DNA of 64,000 nucleotides from Microbacterium arborescens. GTDB lineage: Bacteria > Actinomycetota > Actinomycetes > Actinomycetales > Microbacteriaceae. The stretch is from assembly GCA_003339645.1 (NCBI GenBank), contig QNUV01000041.1, positions 930,001 through 994,000 on the forward strand, given 5' to 3'. Position 1 is the stretch's first letter. Every line of letters starts with the position of its first letter. The position numbers were made by a program, and so were the translations under genes. This document shows positions 19,808 through 28,024 of this stretch, one piece after another. The notes under the pieces are model-generated. The model saw only the letters and a program-made list of their open reading frames with translations. It ran no database searches and was not told the origin of the DNA.

Positions 19808-19982
19808 TCCCCCTCTGTCTTGGGCCTGAGAGTTTCACCGGGCGAACCCGGCTTTCACCGTCGGCGGATCCCCGAGAGGATCGCTTTCCAGAGCGGCCGG
19901 ACGCGCGCGGTACGCGGACCTGAGAGATTGGCGGGGAGGCTTGCTCCTTCGGTGCCCGGATTGCTCCGGGGCTCTCCCGCGT
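19808..19982 (-). promoter_or_regulatory. Tandem glycine riboswitch
   Basis: On the minus strand, just upstream of gcvT, are two glycine aptamers in tandem. The first runs from GCGGGAGAGCCCCGG through GCACCGAAGGAGCAA to AATCTCTCAGG near 19920. The second, starting with the CCTCTCGGGG segment, contains GCCGACGGTGAAAG and ends in GTGAAACTCTCAGGCCCAAGACAGAGGGGGA. The twin CTCTCAGG motifs, the CCGA(C/A)GG(A/T) cores and the final GACAGAGGGGG are the known signature. In this class, glycine binding usually switches on the glycine cleavage operon. The outer limits are estimates. A possible -10 box, TATGCT (20015-20020, minus), would place the RNA start near 20008. Confidence 0.95.
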
Positions 19983-20067
19983 GCGTCATGCGGCCTGTCT
20001 TCAGTTGCGCGATCAGCATAGCGTCACCGCTCGCGAGAACGCGCAGGCGGTGAGCACCGCCCGCCGG

Positions 20068-21240
20068 TCAGCGGGTGCAGCTCCCGGCGCGCACGGCGGG
20101 AGCATCCGCCGAGACGCCCGCGAGCACGGGCAGCAACTCCGTCGTCGTCATCGCGTATCCGCGTCGCTCGTCATCCGCACCGCGCGCGAACACGACTCCG
20201 GCCACGTCACCGGCGTCGGTCAGCAGCGGCCCGCCGGAGTTGCCGGGCCTGACATCGGCATCGAGCGCGTAGATCTCGCGGGGCGTGCTCGACTGGTCGT
20301 AGATGTCGGGGACCGGCGCCGAGCCGACCGACAGAACGAAGGCGGCACCGCTCGTGAACGGGCCACCGAGCGGATAGCCCTGGACGGCGACGGCTGCGCC
20401 GGCCGCGACCGGCGGGACGACCGGCAGCGGTGTCGCCCCCAGATCGGACACGGCGATGACGGCGAGATCGTCTACCGGGTCGAAGTAGACGACGCGCCCC
20501 TCGCGCGCGTCGCGGCCGGGGAGCTCGACGACGGGCGTGTCGACGCCCGCCACGACGTGCGCGTTGGTCACGATGAGGTCGTCGGCGGCGACGAAGCCCG
20601 AACCGGTCATCGACACGCCGCAGGCGTAGGCGGTGCCGCTGATGCGGGCGACGGATGCCGCGGCACGCTGCAGCTCGGGGTCGTCGAGCGCGACCGCGGG
20701 GGCGGTCGGCTCCACCTCGGGGCGCAGCAGCTCGCCGATGCGCGGGATCCCCTCGTCGATGACGAACCCGCGCACCTCAGCGAGCGCGGTGTCGACCGGG
20801 TCGGGGGTGAGGCCGTCGATGAAGGAGAGCACGCGCGACGAAGCCACGGCTGTGGCGACGAGCGGCATGCCGCTCGCCGTGACCGCGCCGGCGCCGAGCA
20901 GGAGGACGAGACCGCCCGCGATCGTCGCACCACCGGCCCCGAGGATGCGGTCGAGGACGCGAAGCTTGGCCCGGTCGACCCCGCGGCGCAGGGCGGCCCC
21001 GATCGCCGTGCCGAGCGCGGTGCACAGGACGATGATCGCGATGGCGCACACCGCGAGCACGAGCGATCGGTACTCCCAGTCGGCGACACCGGGCGCGATG
21101 AGGGGAACGGCCCAGACGGCGAGGAGCGAGCCGATCACGAGCCCGGCGAGCGATCCCGCGATCGCGACGAGGCCTCGCGTGACGCCGATGGCGAAGAAGC
21201 CGACGAGGAGGATCACGACGATGACGTCGACCAGCAGCAC
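20068..21240 (-). CDS. CvpA-type membrane-anchored trypsin-like serine protease (MarP-like)
   Basis: Membrane serine protease of 390 residues. About four hydrophobic segments (residues 1-170) resemble colicin V production protein CvpA. A periplasm-facing chymotrypsin-fold domain follows, with catalytic His in VTNAHVV, Asp in DPVDDLAVIAV and Ser in RPGNSGGPL. Two Cys (ACGVS and the C-terminal SCTR) are placed as in MarP-type proteases, where a disulfide stabilises the active form. In mycobacteria such proteases support survival under acid and oxidative stress; that role is only suggested here. Start GTG 21240 has a strong AGGAGG site. Divergent from nrtR. Confidence 0.87.
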   Translation of the reverse strand: MLLVDVIVVILLVGFFAIGVTRGLVAIAGSLAGLVIGSLLAVWAVPLIAPGVADWEYRSLVLAVCAIAIIVLCTALGTAIGAALRRGVDRAKLRVLDRILGAGGATIAGGLVLLLGAGAVTASGMPLVATAVASSRVLSFIDGLTPDPVDTALAEVRGFVIDEGIPRIGELLRPEVEPTAPAVALDDPELQRAAASVARISGTAYACGVSMTGSGFVAADDLIVTNAHVVAGVDTPVVELPGRDAREGRVVYFDPVDDLAVIAVSDLGATPLPVVPPVAAGAAVAVQGYPLGGPFTSGAAFVLSVGSAPVPDIYDQSSTPREIYALDADVRPGNSGGPLLTDAGDVAGVVFARGADDERRGYAMTTTELLPVLAGVSADAPAVRAGSCTR

Positions 21241-21296
21241 AGGACCTCCTCGGGAACGGCTGACAGCGTACGTGCTCCCGCTGTGAGTCCCCCGGT

Positions 21297-21349
21297 TTGC
21301 CGTTCGTGTCGCCATGACTATAAGATCGTTGCGAACAGTTAGGGTCACA
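21297..21349 (+). promoter_or_regulatory. Candidate nrtR-nad promoter and regulator site
   Basis: TTGCCG (21297-21302) and TATAAG (21319-21324), spaced by 16 bases, form a reasonable housekeeping promoter reading towards nrtR. It would give an RNA start near 21331 and a leader of about 20 bases to ATG 21350. The AT-richer stretch between the -10 box and the start codon, containing GTTGCGAAC, is the natural place for an autoregulatory operator. I cannot match it to a known consensus with certainty. Confidence 0.45.
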
Positions 21350-22045
21350 ATGACACGAAGTAACGGCGAGGCCGCCCACGACGACATCCGAGTCGCCGTG
21401 TCGACGGTCATCTTCAGCCTCCGACACGGTGGCGAGGATCTCCCGTCCGTCGTCCTCCCCCTCGTTCGCCGCACGCGCGACCCCCACGCCGGGCAGTGGG
21501 CTCTTCCCGGCGGATGGCTCGACGTGTCGGAGAACCTCGAGGCCGCGGCATCCCGGACCCTCGCCGAGACGACGGCGCTGACCCCGAGTTATCTCGAGCA
21601 GCTCTACGTCTTCGGCGACGTCGGACGCTCCCCCTCGCGGGTCGTGTCGATCGTCTATTGGGCGCTCGTGCGCGAAGACGTCGCGTCGACACCGCTTCCC
21701 GAGGACGAGAACGTCGCCTGGTTCGACACGGCCGACCTGCCGGAGCTGGCGTTCGACCACCGCAGCATCATCGAGTACGCGCTGTGGCGGCTGCGCAACA
21801 AGGTGGGTTACAGCCGTATCGCGCACGGGCTGCTCCCCGGTCTGTTCACCCTCGCCGAGCTTCGCGAGGTCTACGAGGCCATCGGCGGTAAGCGTCTCGA
21901 CCCGGCCAACTTCCGCCGTCAGGTCGAGGGGTCGGGCACCCTCATCCCGACACGCGAGTTCCGCACCGGCAGCCACCGGCCCGCCCGCCTGTACCGCTAC
22001 AACCACGATGTCGAGCTCGCCGACCGCGGCCCGCTCCCCCGATGA
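21350..22045 (+). CDS. nrtR: NrtR-type NUDIX-domain transcriptional regulator of NAD synthesis
   Basis: Regulator of 231 residues: an N-terminal NUDIX fold (about residues 10-140) and a C-terminal winged helix (about 155-225, RLRNKVGYSRIAHGLLPGLF). The NUDIX box is degenerate: where active enzymes have REUxEE it reads RTLAETT. This fits the NrtR family, in which the domain senses ADP-ribose or a related NAD metabolite and does not hydrolyse it. It is the first gene before nadABC, ten bases from nadA, as in corynebacterial and mycobacterial NAD regulons. ATG 21350 is chosen over ATG 21314 because the latter overlaps the likely promoter. Confidence 0.88.
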   Translation: MTRSNGEAAHDDIRVAVSTVIFSLRHGGEDLPSVVLPLVRRTRDPHAGQWALPGGWLDVSENLEAAASRTLAETTALTPSYLEQLYVFGDVGRSPSRVVSIVYWALVREDVASTPLPEDENVAWFDTADLPELAFDHRSIIEYALWRLRNKVGYSRIAHGLLPGLFTLAELREVYEAIGGKRLDPANFRRQVEGSGTLIPTREFRTGSHRPARLYRYNHDVELADRGPLPR

Positions 22046-22055
22046 AGGAACGCGC

Positions 22056-23369
22056 ATGACCACATCTCCGCTCACACTGTCGCCGCGACCCATCGACCCG
22101 AGTGTCGACCACGGCATCCAGGCGATCGTCGCAGGGGCGTCGACCGCTCAGACGTGCACCACCGATCTCGCCGCGGGACCCTGGAGCTTCGACACGCGGC
22201 CCGGGTACGGCCCGGGATCGTCGATGGGCGACGTCATCCCGGCGGGAGCGCCGCGCCAGGGCGAGCTCCCCGAGTACTACCGGACTGCCGACGAGGCCGA
22301 GCTGCACGACCGGATCGCCGACGCGAAGGCCGCCCTCGGCGACCGCGTCGTCGTGCTGGGGCACTTCTACCAGCGGGAGGAGGTCGTTCGGCATGCCGAC
22401 TACGTGGGCGACTCGTTCCAGCTCGCGGAGGCCGCGAAGGCTCACCCCGAAGCGGAGGCCATCGTCTTCTGCGGGGTGCATTTCATGGCGGAGACCGCCG
22501 ATCTCCTGTCGCAGCGCGAGCAGGCCGTCATCCTGCCGAACCTCGCCGCGGGGTGCTCGATGGCCGACATGGCCTCGATCGACGAGGTCGAGGAGTGCTG
22601 GGAGCAGCTCGCGGAGATCTACGGCGCCCTCGACGAGCCCGATGCCGAGGGACTGCTTCCGGTGATCCCGGTCACGTACATGAACTCGTCCGCGGCCATC
22701 AAGGGCTTCGTCGGCCGCAACGGCGGCATCGTGTGCACCTCGTCGAACGCGCGCACGGTGCTCGAGTGGGCATTCGCCCGGGGGCGGCGCGTCCTCTTCT
22801 TCCCCGACCAGCACCTGGGCCGCAACACGGCGAAGGCGATGGGGGTCGCCCTCGACCGGATGCCGATGTGGAACCCTCGGCGGCCGCTCGGAGGCAACGA
22901 CGAAGCGTCCGTGCGAGACGCGCGGGTCATCCTCTGGCACGGGTTCTGCTCGGTTCACCGCCGCTTCACCGTCGATCAGATCGAGCGCGCCCGCGCCGAA
23001 CACCCCGGCGTCCGCGTCATCGTCCACCCCGAGTGCCCGATGCCGGTCGTGGACGCCGCAGACGAGGCGGGCTCGACGGAGTACATCCGCCGCGCGATCG
23101 ACGGCGCGACCGAGCCCTCGGTCTTCGCGGTCGGCACCGAGATCAACCTGGTCCAGCGGCTCGCCGCGCAGTACCCGCAGCACCGCATCTTCTGCCTCGA
23201 CCCCGTGGTGTGCCCGTGCTCGACGATGTACCGGATCCATCCCGGCTACCTCGCGTGGGTCCTCGACGAGCTGCGCGCGGGGCGGACGCCCAACCGCATC
23301 CAGGTCTCCGACGACGTCGCGGTTCCCGCGCGCGCCGCGCTCGAACGGATGCTGGCGGCTCGGCCGTGA
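22056..23369 (+). CDS. nadA: Quinolinate synthase
   Basis: NadA, 437 residues, condenses iminoaspartate with dihydroxyacetone phosphate to quinolinate using a [4Fe-4S] cluster. Recognisable parts are LGHFYQREEVVRHADYVGDS, GVHFMAETADLL, the cluster-ligand region GCSMADM, VTYMNSSAAIKGFVG, HPECPMPVV, FAVGTEINLV and CPCSTMYRIHP. ATG 22056 has a GAAGGAA site and follows the nrtR stop by ten bases. An N-terminal extension of about 70 residues precedes the core. NadB supplies its substrate, and the cysteine desulfurase in the same operon probably serves its Fe-S cluster. Confidence 0.97.
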   Translation: MTTSPLTLSPRPIDPSVDHGIQAIVAGASTAQTCTTDLAAGPWSFDTRPGYGPGSSMGDVIPAGAPRQGELPEYYRTADEAELHDRIADAKAALGDRVVVLGHFYQREEVVRHADYVGDSFQLAEAAKAHPEAEAIVFCGVHFMAETADLLSQREQAVILPNLAAGCSMADMASIDEVEECWEQLAEIYGALDEPDAEGLLPVIPVTYMNSSAAIKGFVGRNGGIVCTSSNARTVLEWAFARGRRVLFFPDQHLGRNTAKAMGVALDRMPMWNPRRPLGGNDEASVRDARVILWHGFCSVHRRFTVDQIERARAEHPGVRVIVHPECPMPVVDAADEAGSTEYIRRAIDGATEPSVFAVGTEINLVQRLAAQYPQHRIFCLDPVVCPCSTMYRIHPGYLAWVLDELRAGRTPNRIQVSDDVAVPARAALERMLAARP

Positions 23370-24940
23370 CCCGCCGGGTCGTCGTCGTGGGCTCGGGCCT
23401 CGCCGGCGGGATGTGCGCCCTGCGAGCGGCCGGCACCGGCTGCGAGGTCGTACTGGTCACGAAGGGGTCCCTCGGCGAGGGAAGCACCGCCTACGCGCAA
23501 GGCGGCATCGCCGCGGTGACCGCCGTGGGCGACTCCGTGCTCGCCCACGTCGACGACACTCTGCGCGCCGGGGCGGGCCTCGGCGAGCGCGACGCCGTGC
23601 GCGTGCTCGCGTCCGCGGGTCCGGACGCCGTCGGGGCGCTCGAGGCGATCGGGGTCGCGTTCGATCGCGACGACAGCGGAGCGCTGCGCCTCGGACTCGA
23701 GGGAGCCCACCGGGTTCCGCGCATCCTGCACGCCGGCGGCGACGCAACCGGCGACGCGATCCAGCGGGCGCTGAACCGGGCGCTGAACGCAGCACCCGTC
23801 GACATCCGCACCGATTCGTTCGTCACCGACCTCGTGGTCGAGGACGGGGCGGTGCGCGGGGTGCGTGTCCTCTCGGGTGAACGAACCGACACGCTGACGG
23901 CGGATGCGGTGGTCCTCGCCACCGGCGGGGCGGGCCAGCTGTACGCGCATACGACCAATCCAGCCGTCGCGACGGCCGACGGGGTCGCCCTCGCCCTACG
24001 CGCCGGAGCGACCGTCACGGACCTGGAGTTCGTGCAGTTCCACCCCACCGCGCTGACGGACGGGACGCTGGTGTCCGAAGCCGTGCGCGGCGAGGGCGCC
24101 GTCCTCGTCGACGAGCGCGGGCACCGCTTCTGCGTCGACGCGCATCCCGACGCGGAGCTCGCTCCACGAGACGTCGTGGCGCGCGCGATCGCGAGCGCGA
24201 TGGCCCGTCAGGAGGGACGGCCGGTGCTGCTCGATGCCACCGGGCTCCGCGAGACGCCGTCGGCGACGGCGGCCTTCCTGGCGGCCCGCTTCCCGACGAT
24301 CGATGCGGCCGTACGAGCGCGCGGGTGGGACTGGGCGCGGCATCCGGTTCCCGTCACTCCGGCCGCGCATTACCTGATGGGCGGCGTCGCGACGGATCTC
24401 GACGGCCGGACCGACCTCGACGGCCTGTTCGCGGTCGGCGAGGTCGCGCGCACCGGCGTGCACGGAGCCAATCGGCTGGCGTCGAACTCGCTGCTCGAGG
24501 CCGTCGTGTTCGGCACGCGCGCGGCCGACGCGATCACCGGTGCCGCGCGACGGACGGCTCCCGTCTGGCCGGGCGGTGCGCAGTCGACTCGAACGCCGGC
24601 GGCCGCGTCGGCGGTCCCCCGGCAGACCCCGACGAGCGAACCGTTCAGCCGCGAGGCACTGCAGACGCTGATGTGGGAGCACGTCGGCCTGCAGCGCGAT
24701 GCCGCCGGACTCGGCCTCGCGCTCGGCGCTCTCGACGCGTGGACGCAAGCCGCAGCGCCACCCCGCTCGCGCCGCGAGCACGAGGACGCCAACCTGCTGC
24801 TGGTGGCCCGCGCGCTCACCGCGGCCGCTCTCGGACGGCCTCGGTCGCTCGGCGCCCACCACCGTCGCGACGACGCATCTGCCCCCCCGTTCGTCGACAC
24901 CGCCCTCACGTCCGCCGTCCTGCCCGAGAAGGTCGCATGA
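23366..24940 (+). CDS. nadB: L-aspartate oxidase
   Basis: FAD enzyme of 524 residues that oxidises L-aspartate to iminoaspartate for NadA. The N-terminal dinucleotide fold VVVVGSGLAGGMCA is clear. Substrate-domain motifs include GSTAYAQGGIAAV, GGAGQLYAHTTNP, EFVQFHPTAL, the catalytic-region stretch HYLMGGVATDLDGRT and the C-terminal GVHGANRLASNSLLEAVVFG. The start is GTG overlapping the nadA stop as GTGA, and the stop overlaps nadC as ATGA. The full operon order nrtR, nadA, nadB, nadC encodes aspartate-to-nicotinate mononucleotide synthesis. Confidence 0.97.
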   Translation: MTRRVVVVGSGLAGGMCALRAAGTGCEVVLVTKGSLGEGSTAYAQGGIAAVTAVGDSVLAHVDDTLRAGAGLGERDAVRVLASAGPDAVGALEAIGVAFDRDDSGALRLGLEGAHRVPRILHAGGDATGDAIQRALNRALNAAPVDIRTDSFVTDLVVEDGAVRGVRVLSGERTDTLTADAVVLATGGAGQLYAHTTNPAVATADGVALALRAGATVTDLEFVQFHPTALTDGTLVSEAVRGEGAVLVDERGHRFCVDAHPDAELAPRDVVARAIASAMARQEGRPVLLDATGLRETPSATAAFLAARFPTIDAAVRARGWDWARHPVPVTPAAHYLMGGVATDLDGRTDLDGLFAVGEVARTGVHGANRLASNSLLEAVVFGTRAADAITGAARRTAPVWPGGAQSTRTPAAASAVPRQTPTSEPFSREALQTLMWEHVGLQRDAAGLGLALGALDAWTQAAAPPRSRREHEDANLLLVARALTAAALGRPRSLGAHHRRDDASAPPFVDTALTSAVLPEKVA

Positions 24941-25797
24941 TGCTCACCGCCCGTCAGATCGCCGCCGTCGTCGGCCCCGCCCTCGACGAGGACGCCCCCT
25001 GGGGCGATCTCACCAGCAGCTCGTTCATCCCCGCCTCCGCACGCGCGACAGCCGCGCTCGTCTCCCGCGTCGACGGCGTCCTCAGCGGTGTGTCGGTGTT
25101 CGCGGCCGCCTTCGCACTCACCGACCCGGGGTGCGAGGTCGTCATCGACGTTCCCGACGGTGCGCGCATCCGCCCCGGCGACACGCTGGCGACGGTGCGC
25201 GGGCCGGCTCGCGCGGTGCTGACCGCCGAACGGGTGGGCCTGAACCTCGCCCAGCGGATGTCCGGGATCGCCACGCTCACACGCCGCTATGTCGACGCGG
25301 TCGCGGGCACCCGGGCGCGGATCACCGACACTCGCAAGACCACTCCGGGGCTCCGCGCGCTCGAGCGGCAGGCCGTCCGGGACGGCGGCGGGCACAACCA
25401 CCGGTTCTCCCTCTCGGATGCCGTCATGCTCAAGGACAACCACCTCGGCGTCATCACCGCCGACGGCACCGGACTGACCGAAGCGCTGCAGCGGGCGATG
25501 GCTCGACTTCCCCACACCACCCACGTCGAGGTGGAGGTCGATCGGGTCGACCAGATCGAGCCCGTGCTCGCGGCGGGCGTCGACACGATCATGCTCGACA
25601 ACTTCTCGCTCGATGACCTGCGCCGCGGTGTCGCGCTCGTCGGCGGTCGCGCGAGCGTCGAGGCGTCGGGCGGGGTCTCCCTCGAGAGCGTGCACGCGAT
25701 CGCCGAGACCGGTGTCGACATCATCTCGGTCGGAGCGCTCACGCATTCCGCACCCGCCCTCGACCTCGGCCTCGATCTCATCGTCGACGCGCACTGA
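24937..25797 (+). CDS. nadC: Nicotinate-nucleotide pyrophosphorylase (carboxylating)
   Basis: Quinolinate phosphoribosyltransferase of 286 residues, which turns quinolinate and PRPP into nicotinate mononucleotide with loss of CO2. Family motifs are EDAPWGDLTS at the N terminus, LNLAQRMSGIATLTRRYV, DTRKTTPGLRALER (PRPP/quinolinate site), GGGHNHRFSLSDAVMLKDNHL and the ASGGVSLESV barrel segment. Two successive ATG codons open the gene; the first overlaps the nadB stop. Its own stop shares a base with the start of the cysteine desulfurase gene (TGATG). Confidence 0.97.
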   Translation: MMLTARQIAAVVGPALDEDAPWGDLTSSSFIPASARATAALVSRVDGVLSGVSVFAAAFALTDPGCEVVIDVPDGARIRPGDTLATVRGPARAVLTAERVGLNLAQRMSGIATLTRRYVDAVAGTRARITDTRKTTPGLRALERQAVRDGGGHNHRFSLSDAVMLKDNHLGVITADGTGLTEALQRAMARLPHTTHVEVEVDRVDQIEPVLAAGVDTIMLDNFSLDDLRRGVALVGGRASVEASGGVSLESVHAIAETGVDIISVGALTHSAPALDLGLDLIVDAH

Positions 25798-26927
25798 TGC
25801 TGTACCTCGATCACGCCGCGGGCGGTCCGGTGCGCCGTGAAGTGCTCGAGGCGATGGCCCCGTTCCTCACGGGACGATTCGGCAATCCCTCGAGCGTCCA
25901 CACGGTCGGCGAGGACGTAGCTGGAGCGCTCGAGGACGCCCGCCGCCGCACCGCGACGGTGCTCGGCATGCGCGCGGGTGACATCGTCTTCACCTCCGGC
26001 GGCACGGAGGCGAACAACCTCGCGATCGCCGGCATCGCGCTCGGGGCCCGAGGCCGCACCCCCGGCCACATCGTCACGACCGCGGTGGAGCACGACTCGG
26101 TGCTCGCCGTCTGCCGTCATCTCGAGCGGATCCACGGATACGAGGTCGACGTCCTTCCCGTCGACGCCGCAGGGCGCGTGACCCCGGATGCCGTCACGCG
26201 GGCCGTGCGCGACGACACCGCCGTCGTGAGCGTCGGCTATGCCAACAACGAGGTCGGCACCGTCCAGGATGTCGCCGAGATCGCACGAGCCCTCCCGTCG
26301 GTGCCGCTGCACGTGGATGCCGTCCAGGCCGCCGGCTGGCTGCCGCTCTCCGGCACCGGCGCCTCGGCCCTCTCCATCGCGGGGCACAAGATCGGCGCAC
26401 CCCAGGGCATCGGTGTCCTCGGCGTGCGCGGCCGGCTTCCGCTCGAACCCGTGCTGCACGGCGGAGGTCAGGAGCGCGGCCGGCGCTCCGGCACGCAGAA
26501 CGTCGCGGGGGCGGTCGGGCTCGCCGTCGCGCTCGAACTCGCCGAGCGCGAGCGCCACGACGCCGTTGCGCGTGCCACCGCCGCGCGCGACGCGTTCACG
26601 GCTCGCGTGCTCGACACCGTCTCCGGCGCGCGCGTCACCGGCGACCCGGATCGGAGGCTTCCCGGCCTCGCCTCCTTCACGTTCGCCGCGACCTCGGGCG
26701 AGGCCGTGCTCCTCGAGCTGGAACGGCGCGGGATCGTCACGAGCAGCGGGTCGGCCTGCGCCGCGGGCAGCGACGAGCCCTCGCACGTCCTGACCGCGAT
26801 GGGCATGCACCCCGACGACGCCCGCACCGCGGTCAGATTCAGCTTCGATCGCACAGCGCCGCCCGATGCGTCGGCGCTCGCCGGAGCCGTGGCCGACGCC
26901 GTCTCGGCAGTACGATCGGGGTCGTGA
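25797..26927 (+). CDS. nadS: Cysteine desulfurase of the NAD operon (NadS/NifS type)
   Basis: PLP enzyme of 376 residues in the NifS/IscS class. It has YLDHAAGGPVRREV at the N terminus, the GGTEANNLAI and EHDSV elements, the PLP lysine in LSIAGHKIGAPQG, and the active Cys in SSGSACAAGSDEPSHV. It removes sulfur from cysteine for Fe-S assembly. Its place directly after nadC, overlapping by one base, matches Corynebacterium nadS and Bacillus nifS, which are needed for making active NadA. I therefore infer a dedicated role in NadA cluster assembly; a general housekeeping role cannot be excluded. Confidence 0.9.
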   Translation: MLYLDHAAGGPVRREVLEAMAPFLTGRFGNPSSVHTVGEDVAGALEDARRRTATVLGMRAGDIVFTSGGTEANNLAIAGIALGARGRTPGHIVTTAVEHDSVLAVCRHLERIHGYEVDVLPVDAAGRVTPDAVTRAVRDDTAVVSVGYANNEVGTVQDVAEIARALPSVPLHVDAVQAAGWLPLSGTGASALSIAGHKIGAPQGIGVLGVRGRLPLEPVLHGGGQERGRRSGTQNVAGAVGLAVALELAERERHDAVARATAARDAFTARVLDTVSGARVTGDPDRRLPGLASFTFAATSGEAVLLELERRGIVTSSGSACAAGSDEPSHVLTAMGMHPDDARTAVRFSFDRTAPPDASALAGAVADAVSAVRSGS

Positions 26928-27880
26928 GCCCGCCCGTCGTCACCGTCATCGTCCCCGGCCGCGACGTCGCCCCCTATGCCGAGGAGGCCCTGGAGTCGCT
27001 TCGAGCCCAGACCCTCGTCGAGTGGACCGCGATCCTGATCGACGACGGTTCGCGCGACGCGACCGGCGACATCTTCGCCGCGGCGGCGGCATCCGACGAG
27101 CGGTTCCGTGTGCGTGCACACGACCGTCCCGTCGGCCTGGGGGCCGCGAGGAACGCCGGGCTCGATCTCGTCGACACTCCGTTCGTCGCCTTCCTCGACG
27201 CCGACGACGTCCTGACCGCCTCGGCGCTCCAGCGGTGGGTCAGCACGCTCGACGCATCGGGCTCCGACTTCGTCGCCGGCGCGTACGTCCGGCTGCGACC
27301 GACCGACGAGGGCTACGTACCGGGCCCCGTGCAGCCCTGGGTCGCGGCATCCACGCAGCCGGCACGCACGGGGGTGACCCTCGCGGACCATCCGGAGGCC
27401 TCGGGCAACATCGTCGCGTGGTCCAAAGCGAGCCGCATCGAGTTCTGGCGTCGTCACCGCCTGCGCTTCCCCGAGAACCGGCTGTACGAGGACCAGCTGG
27501 TGGCGCAGCAGATGTACACGCGCGCCCGCGCCTTCGACGTGATCCCCGACGTCGTCGTGCACTGGCGCGAACGCGCCGACGGATCGTCGATCACCCAGCA
27601 CCGCGCGCAACTGCCGGTGCTGACCGACTATCTCGAGGCGCTGCGATCGGGCCTCGCCGTCCTCGACTCCGCCGATGCCCGCGACGCCGCCGCGGCCCGC
27701 GTGCGCCTCGTGCTCGACATGGACGTCCCGCCGCTCGTGCGCATCGCCGCGACCCACCCCGATCCCGAGTACCGCCGCCGGGTGGGCGAGCTGGTCCGTG
27801 ACTTCCGCGAGCGGGCGCCGGGCCACCGCCCGAGCGACCCGGCGACGACGGACCTCTGGGACATCGCCCGTCTCTGGTGA
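26924..27880 (+). CDS. Family 2 glycosyltransferase
   Basis: Predicted inverting glycosyltransferase of 318 residues with a GT-A fold. The nucleotide-binding DDGS motif (LIDDGSRDAT), the Arg/Asn element GLGAARNAGLD, the metal-binding DADD motif (FLDADDVLT) and a later EDQ motif (LYEDQLVAQQ) are all present. I see no membrane anchor, so it probably acts at the cytoplasmic face. The acceptor and sugar donor are unknown; proteins of this kind often build cell-wall polymers. It starts at GTG overlapping the cysteine desulfurase stop (GTGA), so it rides on the nad operon without an obvious metabolic link. Confidence 0.88.
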   Translation: MSPPVVTVIVPGRDVAPYAEEALESLRAQTLVEWTAILIDDGSRDATGDIFAAAAASDERFRVRAHDRPVGLGAARNAGLDLVDTPFVAFLDADDVLTASALQRWVSTLDASGSDFVAGAYVRLRPTDEGYVPGPVQPWVAASTQPARTGVTLADHPEASGNIVAWSKASRIEFWRRHRLRFPENRLYEDQLVAQQMYTRARAFDVIPDVVVHWRERADGSSITQHRAQLPVLTDYLEALRSGLAVLDSADARDAAAARVRLVLDMDVPPLVRIAATHPDPEYRRRVGELVRDFRERAPGHRPSDPATTDLWDIARLW

Positions 27881-28024
27881 TCCATCATGCGCGTCCGCGC
27901 TGATCGCCCCGGAGCGAACGCTGGCGCCGTGTCCGCACCCCCGGGAATAATCGACCCGTCGGGGCGTTGGCCCTGCGGAGTCCGCCCTCGGGTGACGACC
28001 GATCTTCCGACCGAGGAGTTGCCC

